Assembly: GCF_051622035.1 (NCBI RefSeq)
Contig: NC_135355.1
Location: forward strand, 22,250,486 to 22,314,485
Origin: Arctopsyche grandis
Lineage: Eukaryota > Arthropoda > Insecta > Trichoptera > Hydropsychidae
Direction of reading: 5' to 3'
Length of the DNA stretch: 64,000 nucleotides
Positions 33,628 through 44,156 of the stretch are shown here, piece after piece. A program made the position numbers and the translations under genes. The notes beneath the pieces are model-generated. The model was not told the DNA's origin. It ran no database searches and worked only from the letters and a program-made list of their open reading frames with translations. Position 1 is the first letter of the stretch, and every line of letters starts with the position of its first letter.

Positions 33628-34622
33628 CAAATTTCTTTATAAAAATCATGAGTTTAATAAAATTATAAATAAAATTGTTGAATTGCACTTATGTATTTTG
33701 ATGTTTTGTGGCTAAAACCGATTGTTCCTCCGTCTCATACTAGTAGAGCTAGGTGGTTTATGTTATATTATTTTTGCGACTGCCTTTATATTGATTGTTA
33801 TATTGATGTTGTTTATTCTTGTTCGTATTTATAGTATTATATCGTCTTAAATCTTCATGTTATTTATTGTATACGACATAATAGGAATAAATGCTTAAAA
33901 ACCTACAAAGCTGCTGATTGATTAAAAACATCTTTACAGCGATGCAAACATTCTAAAAATGCCGACACTCTTTAATATAATACGAAGAAGTCAAAAAAGT
34001 CAACTCTACTTAAAACAAATATACTTATATACATATCTACATACATATTACTAACATTTTAGGAAATTCAAAATTATCGACAGTATTTCTAATTGAATTT
34101 CAAACCATTTAACAAACACGATTGTGGTGGAAACTAATTAAGTATGGCGATAACCATACCGTAATCTTACAACACTATGACCCCTAAGGCCGCCTCCGAC
34201 TCTGATATTACCTTATGCTTCGACTTTGAATCTTACTTGAACGATTTTATTAAGATTGACTCTTCTTGCCAACGTATAAAATTGTTAGTAATAAAAATAA
34301 TGGCGATTTTCCAAATTTAAAAAAAAATTAAAGGAACTTAAAAAAATTACTAAAAATTTAAATTTAACCTAATTAATTGAATTATTTGTAATTAAATAGG
34401 TATAAATAAATGGTAAGTACATTCATAGTGTATGTGTATGAATTTCATACACAAAAAAAATCTATTTAATTAAAAAATGAGATTAAAATTGAAAATAAAA
34501 TAAAAAAAAGTATGAGACGGAGGAACAATCGGTTTTAGCCACAAAACATCAAAATACTTAAGTGCAATTCAACAATTTTATTTATAATTTTATTAAACTC
34601 ATGATTTTTGATAAAGAAATTC
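33628..34622. mobile_element. Element with about 110-bp inverted terminal arms (995 bp)
   Basis: Left arm 33628-33740 and right arm 34510-34622 are reverse complements with few differences: 'atcatgagtttaataaaatt', 'gaattgcacttatgtatttt', 'ggctaaaaccgattgttcc' and 'tccgtctcatact' on the left are mirrored on the right. The inside (about 770 bp) has no transposase frame. No target duplication could be fixed. It is likely a nonautonomous DNA transposon; superfamily open. Confidence 0.7.
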
Positions 34623-34790
34623 AGAAATTTTAAATAGTATTGGATATACATACATACATATGTATTTTCTTTAGTTGTCACATTTATTAATACTATTAAT
34701 TAAATTAAATAATAAAAAGGAGTCGGCTATTTTTTTTACGACTTGAAATACTACGACTCCGACCCTGACTCCACAGCCCTGGTTATTATA

Positions 34791-35351
34791 CAGGGTGTCT
34801 CAAAAGAAAGTTTATAATTGAATTCAGAGCGTTATGTGGAGATGTTAGACGACTTCTTGGTGCCTGAACTGCAAAACTTTCCTGCCTATAACCAAAGAAC
34901 ATGGTTCCAGCAGGACGGAGCAACGTCACACACGTCCAATACGTCTCTGCTACGAGTTCGTGAAATTTTCTCAGGCAAATTGATCTCCAGGAGAGGTGAC
35001 ATAAATTGGCCTCCACGCAGTCCTGATTTAACCCCTATGGACTTTTTCCTATGGGGTTATCTTAAATCTAAAGTTTACGTCAATAAACCGACTTCCCTGG
35101 CGCATTTGAAAGAAAATATCCGTCATGAAATGGCAGCCATCACTGAGTCCACCTGCCGAGCCGTCATAAGTAATTTTACTGTTCGATTAAATGAGTGCCG
35201 CGAACGCGAGGTCTACATTTGGACGGTATTATTTTTAAGAAATAAATTCCCAAATTGTGTACTTTAATAATTAATAAACATTTTTTCGATACACGGCTTA
35301 CTTTTTTTTTAATCGATCCACTAAATATAAACTTTCTTTTGAGACACCTTG
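34791..35351 (+). mobile_element. Tc1/mariner-superfamily element, internally deleted (561 bp)
   Basis: Inverted ends CAGGGTGTCTCAAAAGAAAG and (reversed) CAAGGTGTCTCAAAAGAAAG, 24 bp with one mismatch, with TATA on both sides (TA duplication). A plus-strand frame (34818-35267) encodes the C-terminal part of a DDE transposase: 'TWFQQDGATSHTSNTS' with the second Asp, 'INWPPRSPDLTPMDFFLWGY' with the third acidic residue, and 'LKSKVYVNKP'. The N-terminal helix-turn-helix and first Asp are missing. The short frame is open, so the deletion is fairly recent. Confidence 0.9.
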
Positions 35352-36145
35352 TATATAGGGTGGATCTTCATTAGGGCAATGAAAAATTGCAATACACGCT
35401 CCAATCGTGCCGAATGCAAGAGAGCCAAAAAAAGCTTTTTTACGAAGTTAACAGCGATAATCCTTCAAAGCGTATTGCCCTTATAATATTTTGCTGTCTT
35501 TTTATTACAAACTTTAAATGCCAAATAAATTTCAGCCGAATAATATTCATGCTTAGCAGCCAAAAATATATGTGTAGATATGTATGTATATTTAAAAAGT
35601 TATATTTCAGTAAAGATTTGCGAGTTTAATCTGTTCAGAGGACTTCAGACTGTGAGCGCCATATGCTTGATCAATTTGGCGTGCAAAATTCTCTCACTGC
35701 GACACTGCGTACACATATCAATGATGTCAGTTAAACGTCAGCTTAAGCACTAAGTGCTACAGCTACTTTTCGAGTCGAGCACTCACTTGTATTTGCTTTG
35801 TTATTAGGCTCGCCGAGAGGTCTTGAATGCAGTATTGCTTATTTTCCTGATTATGGCATTTTTGTATTAACGTCTCGTACGACCGAGCGTGTAATAAATA
35901 TACGTAAGAAAGTATTTCGCTTTCGACTGGGACTCGCCTATTGCGAAATTAAACCTTAGCAAATCTGTCGCAAATGGCTTTTCCCAGAGCAAATAAAAAT
36001 GTGTTAATCGTTTCATACGAAATACGCCAGGCGATCTGGTAAGCAGGCGTTTAGAGCGAGTCGCATATCGCACGACCAGACCGACTTGAGTTTTGTTGAC
36101 GTTGAGTTTGATCGACAATTTTTTTCTTCACTTATTTTCGGTTTT
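35352..36145. other. Unclassified sequence, partly GC-balanced
   Basis: 35620-36120 has ordinary GC content and many CG steps ('gagcgagtcgcatatcgcac'). The longest minus frame (35867-36118, 83 codons) is not recognisable. It could be an old LTR or promoter-like block; I find no ends. Confidence 0.25.
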
Positions 36146-36149
36146 CGGA

Positions 36150-36310
36150 TTATCCGTGCTTAAAAAGCTTAAATCTTGGTGAAGTAACAAAAAAATCTGA
36201 CTCAATTGATAAATTGCCTGTCCAAATTGATAAATTAACTGACCGAATTGATAAATTAGCTAGAAAAATTCGAATATACATATTTATTGACCATTTAATT
36301 TCAAAGTTAC
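36150..36310 (+). repeat. Short-word repeat family R2
   Basis: Contains three tandem variants of 'aattgataaattaactgacc' (36205-36260), then 'gaaaaattcgaatata' and 'tgaccatttaatttcaaagtt'. The same order occurs reversed at 39240-39440, and the last part again at 40285-40378. Confidence 0.65.
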
Positions 36311-36544
36311 TGCTCCACTGTGATTAACTCGTCTTCTAAAAACTTTTGCTGATGACTTGGTGTTAAGGTGATGACTTGATGTTTTTAAATCTTGATACAT
36401 GCATGAGATATTTTTGAGGAAAGTCACATATGGCTGGTGTGTTTTCGCCGAAAGAAGATGAATTCATACTATTTGGTACAAAAGTAAACTTACATTTCCG
36501 GTCCAAACATTTCTATCGAAATCTAGAACTTAATTATGAATTTA

Positions 36545-36745
36545 CAGTTCCTCCTTCCTTTTTCCCATCTGGCCTTTCTTTCTATTCCCACGATATGTCG
36601 TAACCAGCTTGGTTGCTTTTACCCAAAAAAATTGGTTCACTATTGTCAACCTTTTTTTTTGCTCTCGCTTTGAAGACAATACCAATTGACAATAGTAAAC
36701 CATTTTTTGTGGGTAAAAGCATCCTGGCTGCCAAAGTCTGTTCAT
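36545..36745. repeat. Repeat family R4, short copy
   Basis: 'ttttgctctcgctttg' and 'accattttttgtgggtaaaa' also occur in the larger block 43340-44030. Here two such words stand in inverted order ('gcttttacccaaaaaaattg' and 'caccattttttgtgggt'-like), making a hairpin of about 110 bp (36615-36722). Confidence 0.55.
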
Positions 36746-36889
36746 AAAAAACTGAAGATATGCATTTTGAGCTTTAGTGAACTTTCATAAAAATAATTAA
36801 TAATTAAATAAGAATTATTAGTAAGAATTTCTATTTCCACTTTTTCCGCCTAGCGGAAAATATTTCCTCGTTTTCTGTATACATATTTA

Positions 36890-36975
36890 TATTTTGATTT
36901 TTAAATGCTTTTGATTATTACTAAATTATGTTCACAATACATCTTTATCTATTTTAATAGCTATCATAATCGACT
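36890..36975 (+). repeat. Repeat family R3, fragment
   Basis: 'attactaaattatgttcaca' and 'atctattttaatagct' are shared with 48005-48215 and, reversed, 57690-57870. Confidence 0.55.
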
Positions 36976-37026
36976 CAATTAAACTGGAATACGCATCTAT
37001 TAATTCGGTTATTTTTTTAATAATAA

Positions 37027-37440
37027 ACGATTCAGAGACGAGACATGACTTTTCTTATAGATGTATGCCCAGTGAACACGAATCTGGTAATAAAAAATGT
37101 TGATTGGCTCGAGATTCGGAGATACGTGTTTTTTAAATCGCGCGATTTTTCTATATCTTGGTGTTGTTCGGTCGATGTCTCAAAATCTGTCAATTTCCTG
37201 TTCAAAATGAATATTGAAATCTACAGTCGGGTATTTTATCTTTCATTTGTAGTACTTTTCAGCATTCAAATCTCTCTAAATAGTCGTCCAGTTCAAATCA
37301 AAAGTCAAAAGTACGTATTTTCACTTGGAATTTTTTTCCACTGTTAATACTATTTTATATCGAGTATTTTCTATTGAAACATGTTTTTTGGGATAGTGTT
37401 CTAACCAAACTATTTTTTTCCGTTTGTAAGGGTTATATGA
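37027..37440 (+). mobile_element. Partial copy of the CACTG-ended MITE (see 48872)
   Basis: 'cagagacgagacatgactt', 'atgcccagtgaacacgaatc', 'ttgattggctcgagattcgg' and 'cgcgcgatttttctatatct' follow in the order of the reversed right half of 48872-49461. The outer about 40 bp of the terminal repeat is missing. Confidence 0.75.
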
Positions 37441-37483
37441 AAAAAAAAACTTTTTCAAATTTTTTTCGAAAACTTTCGACGGG

Positions 37484-37810
37484 ACCTCGCTTAAAATTTA
37501 TGAATATTTTTATTTAACGTTCCCTTAACACAATGCAAGCTTTCTACTAGGTCCATCGTTGGAAATCCAATCTTTGCATTTTTGCTTTCTGTCACAAATC
37601 TTCTGTATTCATTGTATGTACAATTTGTAAAAATTATGTACAAATCTAAAATCCATAGATGTCTCATTGGATTCATTCTATAATTAATTGTTATTTCGTG
37701 TTCTTTAGCTTTTGGGAATACAGTGATTTATGTAATAATTGAATGCTGCATTGTTTGTAATTAATTTTCCAGGATGGCGCATTGGGGTCTTCCTGTCAAG
37801 CCTTCCTGGT

Positions 37811-37907
<97 letters not shown>

Positions 37908-38150
37908 TAATTTTTGTCCAGACAAATCGATTGATTAGAGACTCGGGACATTGTTTACAACCGATGAAGTTTCCCATTGGTTCCATCGATGGAAATCCAA
38001 AGTTAGCGTTTTTCGCTCCGGCCTAATGTATTATACATACATGCATATGTATGTACATACATATGTACATCGACACGTTCTTCAATGGGGTCGGAATTTG
38101 AACCGCAAACCTTCGCTGAGGACTTCTTTGCTTTGAGCAAGCTCAACAGT
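37484..38150. repeat. Repeat mosaic with hairpin and (TA)n tract
   Basis: Two diverged copies of one word group ('ggtccatcgttggaaatcc' at 37550; 'ggttccatcgatggaaatc' at 37978) flank a GCGCATTGGGG hairpin (37771-37812) and a 90-bp (TA)n tract (37814-37904). At 38085-38150, read in reverse, a 'gcggttcaaattccgacccc' B-box-like stretch suggests another tRNA-related SINE head. Family unknown. Confidence 0.45.
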
Positions 38151-38304
38151 ATATATGTATGTAGATCATTAATTTGACTCTATTGTCAGAATTTGTACGA
38201 GTAGACGGACACTTAAACCATTAGAGACGAGTCAGTACACAGGTTACCATTAGTTCGGGCACGTGGAGGGGACGTCCGCGTTTCGGAAACGTTCATACAG
38301 CATC

Positions 38305-38617
38305 AGTTCGCGTCAAGGCAAGGTCCGGTCGGGTCGTCTTTGAATTCATTATTATATTTCTGATTAATTACGACGGTACATTTATACTCGTATTGTGGCA
38401 CGTTCGTCGAAAAATGCACGTAGCCTGATGCGCCGGTTTTCGATTGACCCGCGTACGTGATAGAATCGAGGAAAAGCGTAACCCGCTTTTCACACGGACT
38501 TTTCAGTTTTCTTTTTTTTTTTAAACAGTACTCTCTGGTACTGTTTGGACGTCGGTGTACATACGGAGTGATTGACGCGATTTATCAAGAGGGTCAAATT
38601 AATTTAACGATAATCAG
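38305..38617 (+). promoter_or_regulatory. Inr+DPE core promoter with noncoding first exon ending in a splice donor
   Basis: An initiator TCAGTT has its A (+1) at 38305. GGTCGT at 38332-38337 occupies exactly +28 to +33 and fits the arthropod downstream promoter element RGWYVT at all six positions. No TATA stands upstream, as usual for DPE promoters. The GC-balanced sequence continues to a strong donor CAG|GTAGGT (exon end 38617). Short ATG-initiated frames inside are not protein-like, so the exon is probably 5' UTR. The nearest plus-strand coding exon downstream is FAAH copy 3 (49934), whose ATG has an acceptor-like 'ttttttaag' 2 bp upstream. That would make an 11.3-kb first intron; the link is an inference. 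Confidence 0.5.
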
Positions 38618-39239
38618 GTAGGTTTAGCTGTTATCGTGTAAAAGTTTCATTAAATTTATTGTTCGACATACTTTATGGTATTATTCGAAGTTTTCCTAAT
38701 ATAATTTTTAAAATAATATGTATGTCTTAAAAATTGCAATTTTCTTGTACCTACATACGTCATCATTCAATGTATTTAAATAGAAAATAATTCGAGTTTT
38801 CCACTAAATTGAAATCAGTTGAAATGTTATTTGAAAAGTGATGAAATTATGAAGAAGTTCTATTGAATTATACTGAATATCTTATATTTCACAACTCATT
38901 ATCGATGATAATTAGTTGTTTATAGTGTTGAAATACATATGCATCTACATATAATATTTGCTAAAGCTAGTTTTTTTTTGCGAAATTACAATTTCAACTC
39001 CTATACAATTCAATACAGGCCAATATTTATTTAAAATAAAGTTGAACTATGTAATTACTTCATCACACAGTGGATTCGATAATCCTGAATAATTTTCATA
39101 ACATCCTGAATATTTTTCAGCAAAGATTTATTCATCAGATTATCTTCTGTTTCGTTAATAATCACATGTATGTATGTATGTACGTATGTATTAGTTAAGT
39201 AGCTAGTAATTAAAAACTATATTTTTGGTATGAATAACT
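38618..39239. other. AT-rich DNA, nothing recognised
   Basis: Presumed intron or intergenic DNA. TATG microsatellite near 39165; no element edges seen. Confidence 0.4.
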
Positions 39240-39440
39240 GACCATTTCATTTAAATTATGAATATTATTACATATTGCTTAACTGTAATTAATATAATTA
39301 CAGTAACTTTTAAATTAAATGTTCAGTGACTATATTCGAATTTTTCATGTTAATTTACCAATTTGTTCAGTTAATTATCAATTTGGTCAGTTAATTCATC
39401 AATTTATCAATTGAGTCAGAATTTTTTTACTTTTAAGCTT
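39240..39440 (-). repeat. Short-word repeat family R2, reversed copy
   Basis: Reversed, it reads 'tctgactcaattgataaatt', 'aactgaccaaattgataatt', 'aaaaattcgaatata' and 'gttactgtaatt', collinear with 36180-36310. Confidence 0.65.
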
Positions 39441-39889
39441 TATGCTTTTTCATTGGAAAAAATTTTCAATATAATTTTCTAAATGCAAATTAGATGCAGA
39501 ATTTATCAGCGGCTTCAACACAACCACTGAGACATTCTCATTTTATTGTAAGTTCCCGAATACCATATCATTGCTTAAATCTGGTCAACCACGTAATCGT
39601 AAATAAAAAATTCCTATTCTATAAAATTTAAAAAAACGACATCGCCTGCGTACAGATTCAAAAATGGACTTCGTATGTCAAATAACGAACTTAATATACA
39701 TATGTATATTTATATATTTTTTTTAATTTATTTTTACCGTGGTGTCATTACGGAATTGCCCCAAAGTGATACCTATGGCCAACTTATATATACTATTTAT
39801 AAATTTATACTATTATCAATGATAATAGTTAAATTTATATATTTTTTATACAAAGATACATATGCACGGTAATTTTTCATACTTATGTA
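39441..39889. other. AT-rich DNA, nothing recognised
   Basis: No feature supported. Confidence 0.35.
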
Positions 39890-40215
39890 TATTTGAAATT
39901 AAATTCTAATAATGGTGACAAATGAGGGTAGGTGGCCAATTTAGTAGAAACCGTTTCTACGATGAAATCAGATAAATTGGCAAACTCTGATAGGAAACGA
40001 TTGACCTGGAGTCACATTGCGTGTACATACATACATACATTTATTTATTTTTATACAATTTCGCCATAGTGACTTTGCAGTTTAGCTCCAAGTCGTCACT
40101 ATGGCTATACATACATATGTATGTATATTCAAGGTCTGGCCAAGAACGCTGGAACCGTCACTTTTCAGTTGTTAGCATTATACCATAACCACTGAGCTAT
40201 GTTATTGTTAATGTT
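39890..40215 (-). mobile_element. tRNA-derived SINE, copy D, with an insertion between head and tail
   Basis: On the minus strand the head 'acatagctcagtggttatgg' (A box) and a weak B box 'gacggttccagcg' lie at 40150-40205. The tail 'ccaggtcaatcgtttcctat', 'gccaatttatctgatttcat' and 'gaaacggtttctac' lies at 39940-40010. Between them about 110 bp are inserted, including the palindrome 'gccatagtgac' / 'gtcactatggc' (40063-40109) and TATG repeats. Confidence 0.6.
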
Positions 40216-40284
40216 AATTTCAAAATAAATTGAGCATTTAATTAAAATACTGATCAATCGATATACATACATACATATGTATGA

Positions 40285-40378
40285 AACTCACAATTTCTGA
40301 CCGTGTAAATGACCATTTATTAAAGTTACTGACCATTTACTATAATTACTGATAATTTATTAAGATGACCAAAAGCAT
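40285..40378 (+). repeat. Family R2 fragment
   Basis: Tandem variants of 'tgaccatttattaaagttac' (40309, 40331, 40353). The same words end the copy at 36150. Confidence 0.5.
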
Positions 40379-40382
40379 TTAA

Positions 40383-40923
40383 CCCTTTGAATGCTGACAA
40401 ACGCCGATCGGCGTTTTGCCAACAAGTCCATGGGTATGAAAAACGCTGATAGGCGTTGTATTTTGAGCATTTACAAAGTAAACAAGAATACTACCCGCTA
40501 AGTCTTTCCAGGTAGCATAAAAAAAACGCATTGAACATGGGTCGTGTAATCCATGTCATCCATTTGTCAACATTTATAAAGACTGGCTTAGACCGGAATT
40601 TTTGAATTTCCCGATGGAAATCCCTAACTGCTTAGTAGTTTAGATTGTGGCTTGGCATTTAGATTGTGAGCATTACATTTTAATAACAATGAAGAAGATG
40701 GAACTAGTTTTGGAAAAATACATTCACTAACTTCTTTTGTTTATTTTGTCTAAACACACCTTTACAAAACTCGAAATTTTCTGCGGTAGTGATCTAGGGT
40801 TTGTTTGGATTAGCTACAATTTTTACAACTGCTTTCTATTGGATTTCTAAATAATTCTAGTTGGAAATGGAAAATTTTCAGCGTGGCGGGCTTTCAACAA
40901 AAAAGACGTCAGCACTTAAAGGG
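40383..40923. mobile_element. piggyBac-type MITE (541 bp)
   Basis: TTAA at both sides (40379-40382, 40924-40927). Ends CCCTTTGAATGCTGAC and (reversed) CCCTTTAAGTGCTGACG. A CCC start and TTAA target are the marks of the piggyBac superfamily. A further internal palindrome 'aacgccgatcggcgtt' stands at 40400. No transposase frame. Confidence 0.8.
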
Positions 40924-40927
40924 TTAA

Positions 40928-43339
40928 GTTACCGAATAATCAAGTCATGTTTTATACGAAGGAAAAACATTCGAACAGAATTTATATACGTATTTTGTTT
41001 TTATTATAATTATTATTGTCTTAACATTTTAATAATCACTCCTACTTACATATGCATGTATGTATGTACATATGTATATCCTTAGTAATATTTAATTTAA
41101 CATTAGCAAACTGTTTTTCAATTCAGTTAAGTGCTTTATTATTCACAAAAAGAAATGGGTCAAACTTGATGTTTTATTTCTGACATAAATACATACATAC
41201 ATATGTTATTATGTAGTGTCTAACATGAAATGGAATTATTACGTGCGCCATATAAATATTATATTGAGACTACGAAGAGGCTTACCGAAAAGTCTCAAAA
41301 TGAAAAACGAGAACCCAATAACTGGTTAACGTGTACCCAGAGGAGAACGTTGAAAATCCTAGGTATATACATACATAGATACATACGTATGTACATACAT
41401 ACATACGTATGTACATACATACGTGCATATGCATACATATATGCCATAAATGTACGTTTGGGCATGTACTGAAATTTGAATTAGGATTGCGTTTCGACAA
41501 ATTCGTAATACAGCAATCAATATTCAATATTTGTAATGTACGTACTCTCTTTTTTATCCAGATAGTTATACATTTATCTGTGGATTTATGTAGCGAGATA
41601 TTTTTTGAGTGATTGCTCGTCGAATCGAATCAGTCAATACATAGACTTGGCTGAGAGAAAATTACAACAAAATAAAAATTCACACTAATCGACTTTTCTA
41701 TTTGTGTTAGTAGCCTTTGTCTTTCAATGTAATGAATAAATTGAAAATGTTTTGCATACAACAATTTTTATAAAGTCCTGAATACATTTCTGTCAATAGC
41801 GACGTGCTTTTATCTATATTTATCTAAATTAAAATGGTCTTAAATTTTTATTTAACAAAAAAAACGGCACCTTTTTGCCTTTGATTTATTTTTATCGAAA
41901 AGTTTTGTACTCAATCTTCAGTATTAAGAACAGGGCCGTAGCGTGGGGGGTGGGGGGCAGATAAATCCAGGTCCGAGATTGAGGAAGGCGCCAAAACGCG
42001 GTTGGTAATATTCCATACTATCATATCGTATATATCGCTATTCCGTCTGTCTATGTGTCTGAGGTAACGCTTGCCGTACTATAATAGTCGTTTCGATGTC
42101 ATATACACATGTACGTCACAGCTAAACCACTGCCAAAACGTATATACGAATACAATTACAAAAAAAAAAACTTCTATATATACTGATCGCTATTAATGTT
42201 TCCGCTTGGCAAAGAATTTATTGCCATCTATTGAAAATTTATTTAATTAATTAATTTTTCTATTGGTGTTTTATACTGTTTATATCTAGGTAGGTAGGTA
42301 GTTTTAACCACTTTTTTAATATTAAATAATTAAATATAAATATATTTAAAAGGTATTCGAAAAAATACGACAGCGTGCGGATCGAACACAGGACCGACAC
42401 ATTTATTTTTTAAAATTAATAGCGGAATATTTCATAAATAAATACTAGTCTAAAATAATTAGATTATTTTTTTTAATTTCAAATTTTCATTTAAAATGCA
42501 GACGAGCGCTACAAGTATTATACATATACATACATATATGTATGCATATTGCAACATATGTACATTTCGCTCTCCCTATCTATGAAAATGACAATATACT
42601 CTCTTTATAATTGATTTTATTATTTTGAATTTGGATTTATTTGTTGTTCGTATTAAATGAGAAAACGGTTAAACTTAAAAAATTAAAATTTATAAAAGTA
42701 TACATCGTGACTTATTCTGTTTAAAATTTTCGCGGATGATTTGTCTGTTGTGTGATGGATCTTTCTAAAAATGTTATATAAATTTATTGTAATCTTTCTT
42801 CAGTTTTTTTTTTAATACTGTATTCCAATTGCAAGACCGTTCTAGCTTTTTTTATTTAGTCTTAAGAGTACATTTTTTATATTATATTTCATACGTTACT
42901 CTTTCTTAATATAAGTAATGCGTATTTCTCAACGTAAAAGCAGATTGAGAATATTTGTATACAAAAAAAATGATGTAACATTCTCTAACGCGTCATGATT
43001 TATTACGTTATTCGATGTAATGTCCGACAATGAAAGTTCACTTTGAATACCTGTTTATTTCGATCATTTTGTAGATACATACTTTCTAGTCTGATATCTG
43101 GGTAGACAACTGTTGCTCAATATTTCATTCTTTATATGGGGCAATTTTTACATGCAAAAACAATTTTTATTTATGCTTTTCGTCCATAGTTTTACTTAAA
43201 AAGTATACTGGTCACGAGGAAAACAGCCTCGAAATTTTGACTGAATGTTATCAATCCCTGATCATGTTTTATTTAGATCTAAAAAATATATGTGTATCTT
43301 TGTATTTTGGGAATAATTCCTATATCAATTTCAATATCT
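40928..43339. other. Intergenic DNA, no gene; one possible element end
   Basis: AT-rich with repeated ACATACATATGTATGTAC tracts (41046-41080, 41365-41435, 42528-42545). At 41932-41965 'cagggccgtagcgtgggggg' looks like a transposon terminus, but no partner was found. At 42360-42395, reversed, 'gtcggtcctgtgttcgatcc' resembles a tRNA-type B-box region. No exon seen. Confidence 0.35.
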
Positions 43340-44030
43340 TAAAATTTAATTTTTTGCTCTCTTGCTTTGACCACTAATAAAGCGGTCTTTTTTGCTCTCT
43401 TACTTTGGGCACTGATGAAACGATCCAATTTTATTTACAATTACCTTGTCGAGTATTCAAAATCTAGTTACAACTATAGGGCAGAATGTTTCAACTGTGC
43501 AGAGCGCAGGAGAGCAAATAAAAGGTCACCTACGAAGTTAACAACAGCCGCAACGCTTCAAAAGGATAGTTTCTTAACCAGAGGTCGGCGGACAAGTCTC
43601 TTTTGCCCACAAAAAATGATCACCATAGTCCTACAAAGCAAGAGAGCAAACAAAATGTTGACCATTTATTGAACCTTTGAACCAAGTGAACCATTTTTTG
43701 TGGGAAAAAGAAACTTTTCCGTCGATTTCTGGTCTTAACACCATCGGCCCTACAGTTATCACTTATCACTAAAGAACGGTGCGACGGTGCTATTTTCCAG
43801 AAAAGAGGGCAAAATTCAAAGTTAGAGAGCAAAAAAAAAGGTTGACCATAGAAATTCACAATGGTGAGCCTATTTTTGCACTCTGGCGCCGATCTGTAGT
43901 TATCACCAGTGATCGGCGGACAAGTTGCTTATACATACTATTGTCCTAAAAAGCAAGAGAGCAAAAAAAATATTACGTTAGTAATTGACAATATAAACCA
44001 TTTTTTGTGGGCCACCTAAGTCTGGTTATC
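43340..44030. repeat. Repeat family R4, degenerate array
   Basis: Words of two kinds alternate through about 690 bp: 'gcaagagagcaaaaaaa' type (43640, 43830, 43958; reversed 'ttttgctctcttgcttt' at 43355 and 43385) and 'accattttttgtggg' type (43690, 44000; reversed 'cccacaaaaaatgatcacc' at 43610), joined by 'gttgaccat'. The phrase 'gatcggcggacaagt' occurs twice (43590, 43912). Orientation of the units flips. Family unknown to me. Confidence 0.55.
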
Positions 44031-44039
44031 ACTAAAGCC

Positions 44040-44156
44040 CGGACCCAGAGCGCGCCATTTATTATTCAAATGTAAATGCATTGTTAAAAGTTTGCCGAAC
44101 CTTTTTTACAAAACATTTACAACAATTGATCAATGAGCGGCGCTCCTTTGGGTCCG
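44040..44156. mobile_element. Small MITE-like element
   Basis: Ends 'cggacccagagcgcgcc' and (reversed) 'cggacccaaaggagcgcc' form an imperfect inverted repeat. The core 'tgcattgttaaaagtttgcc' is shared, reversed, with 6190-6220. 'gttatcacta' on the left and 'agttattactta' on the right may be remnants of a target duplication. Confidence 0.5.
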
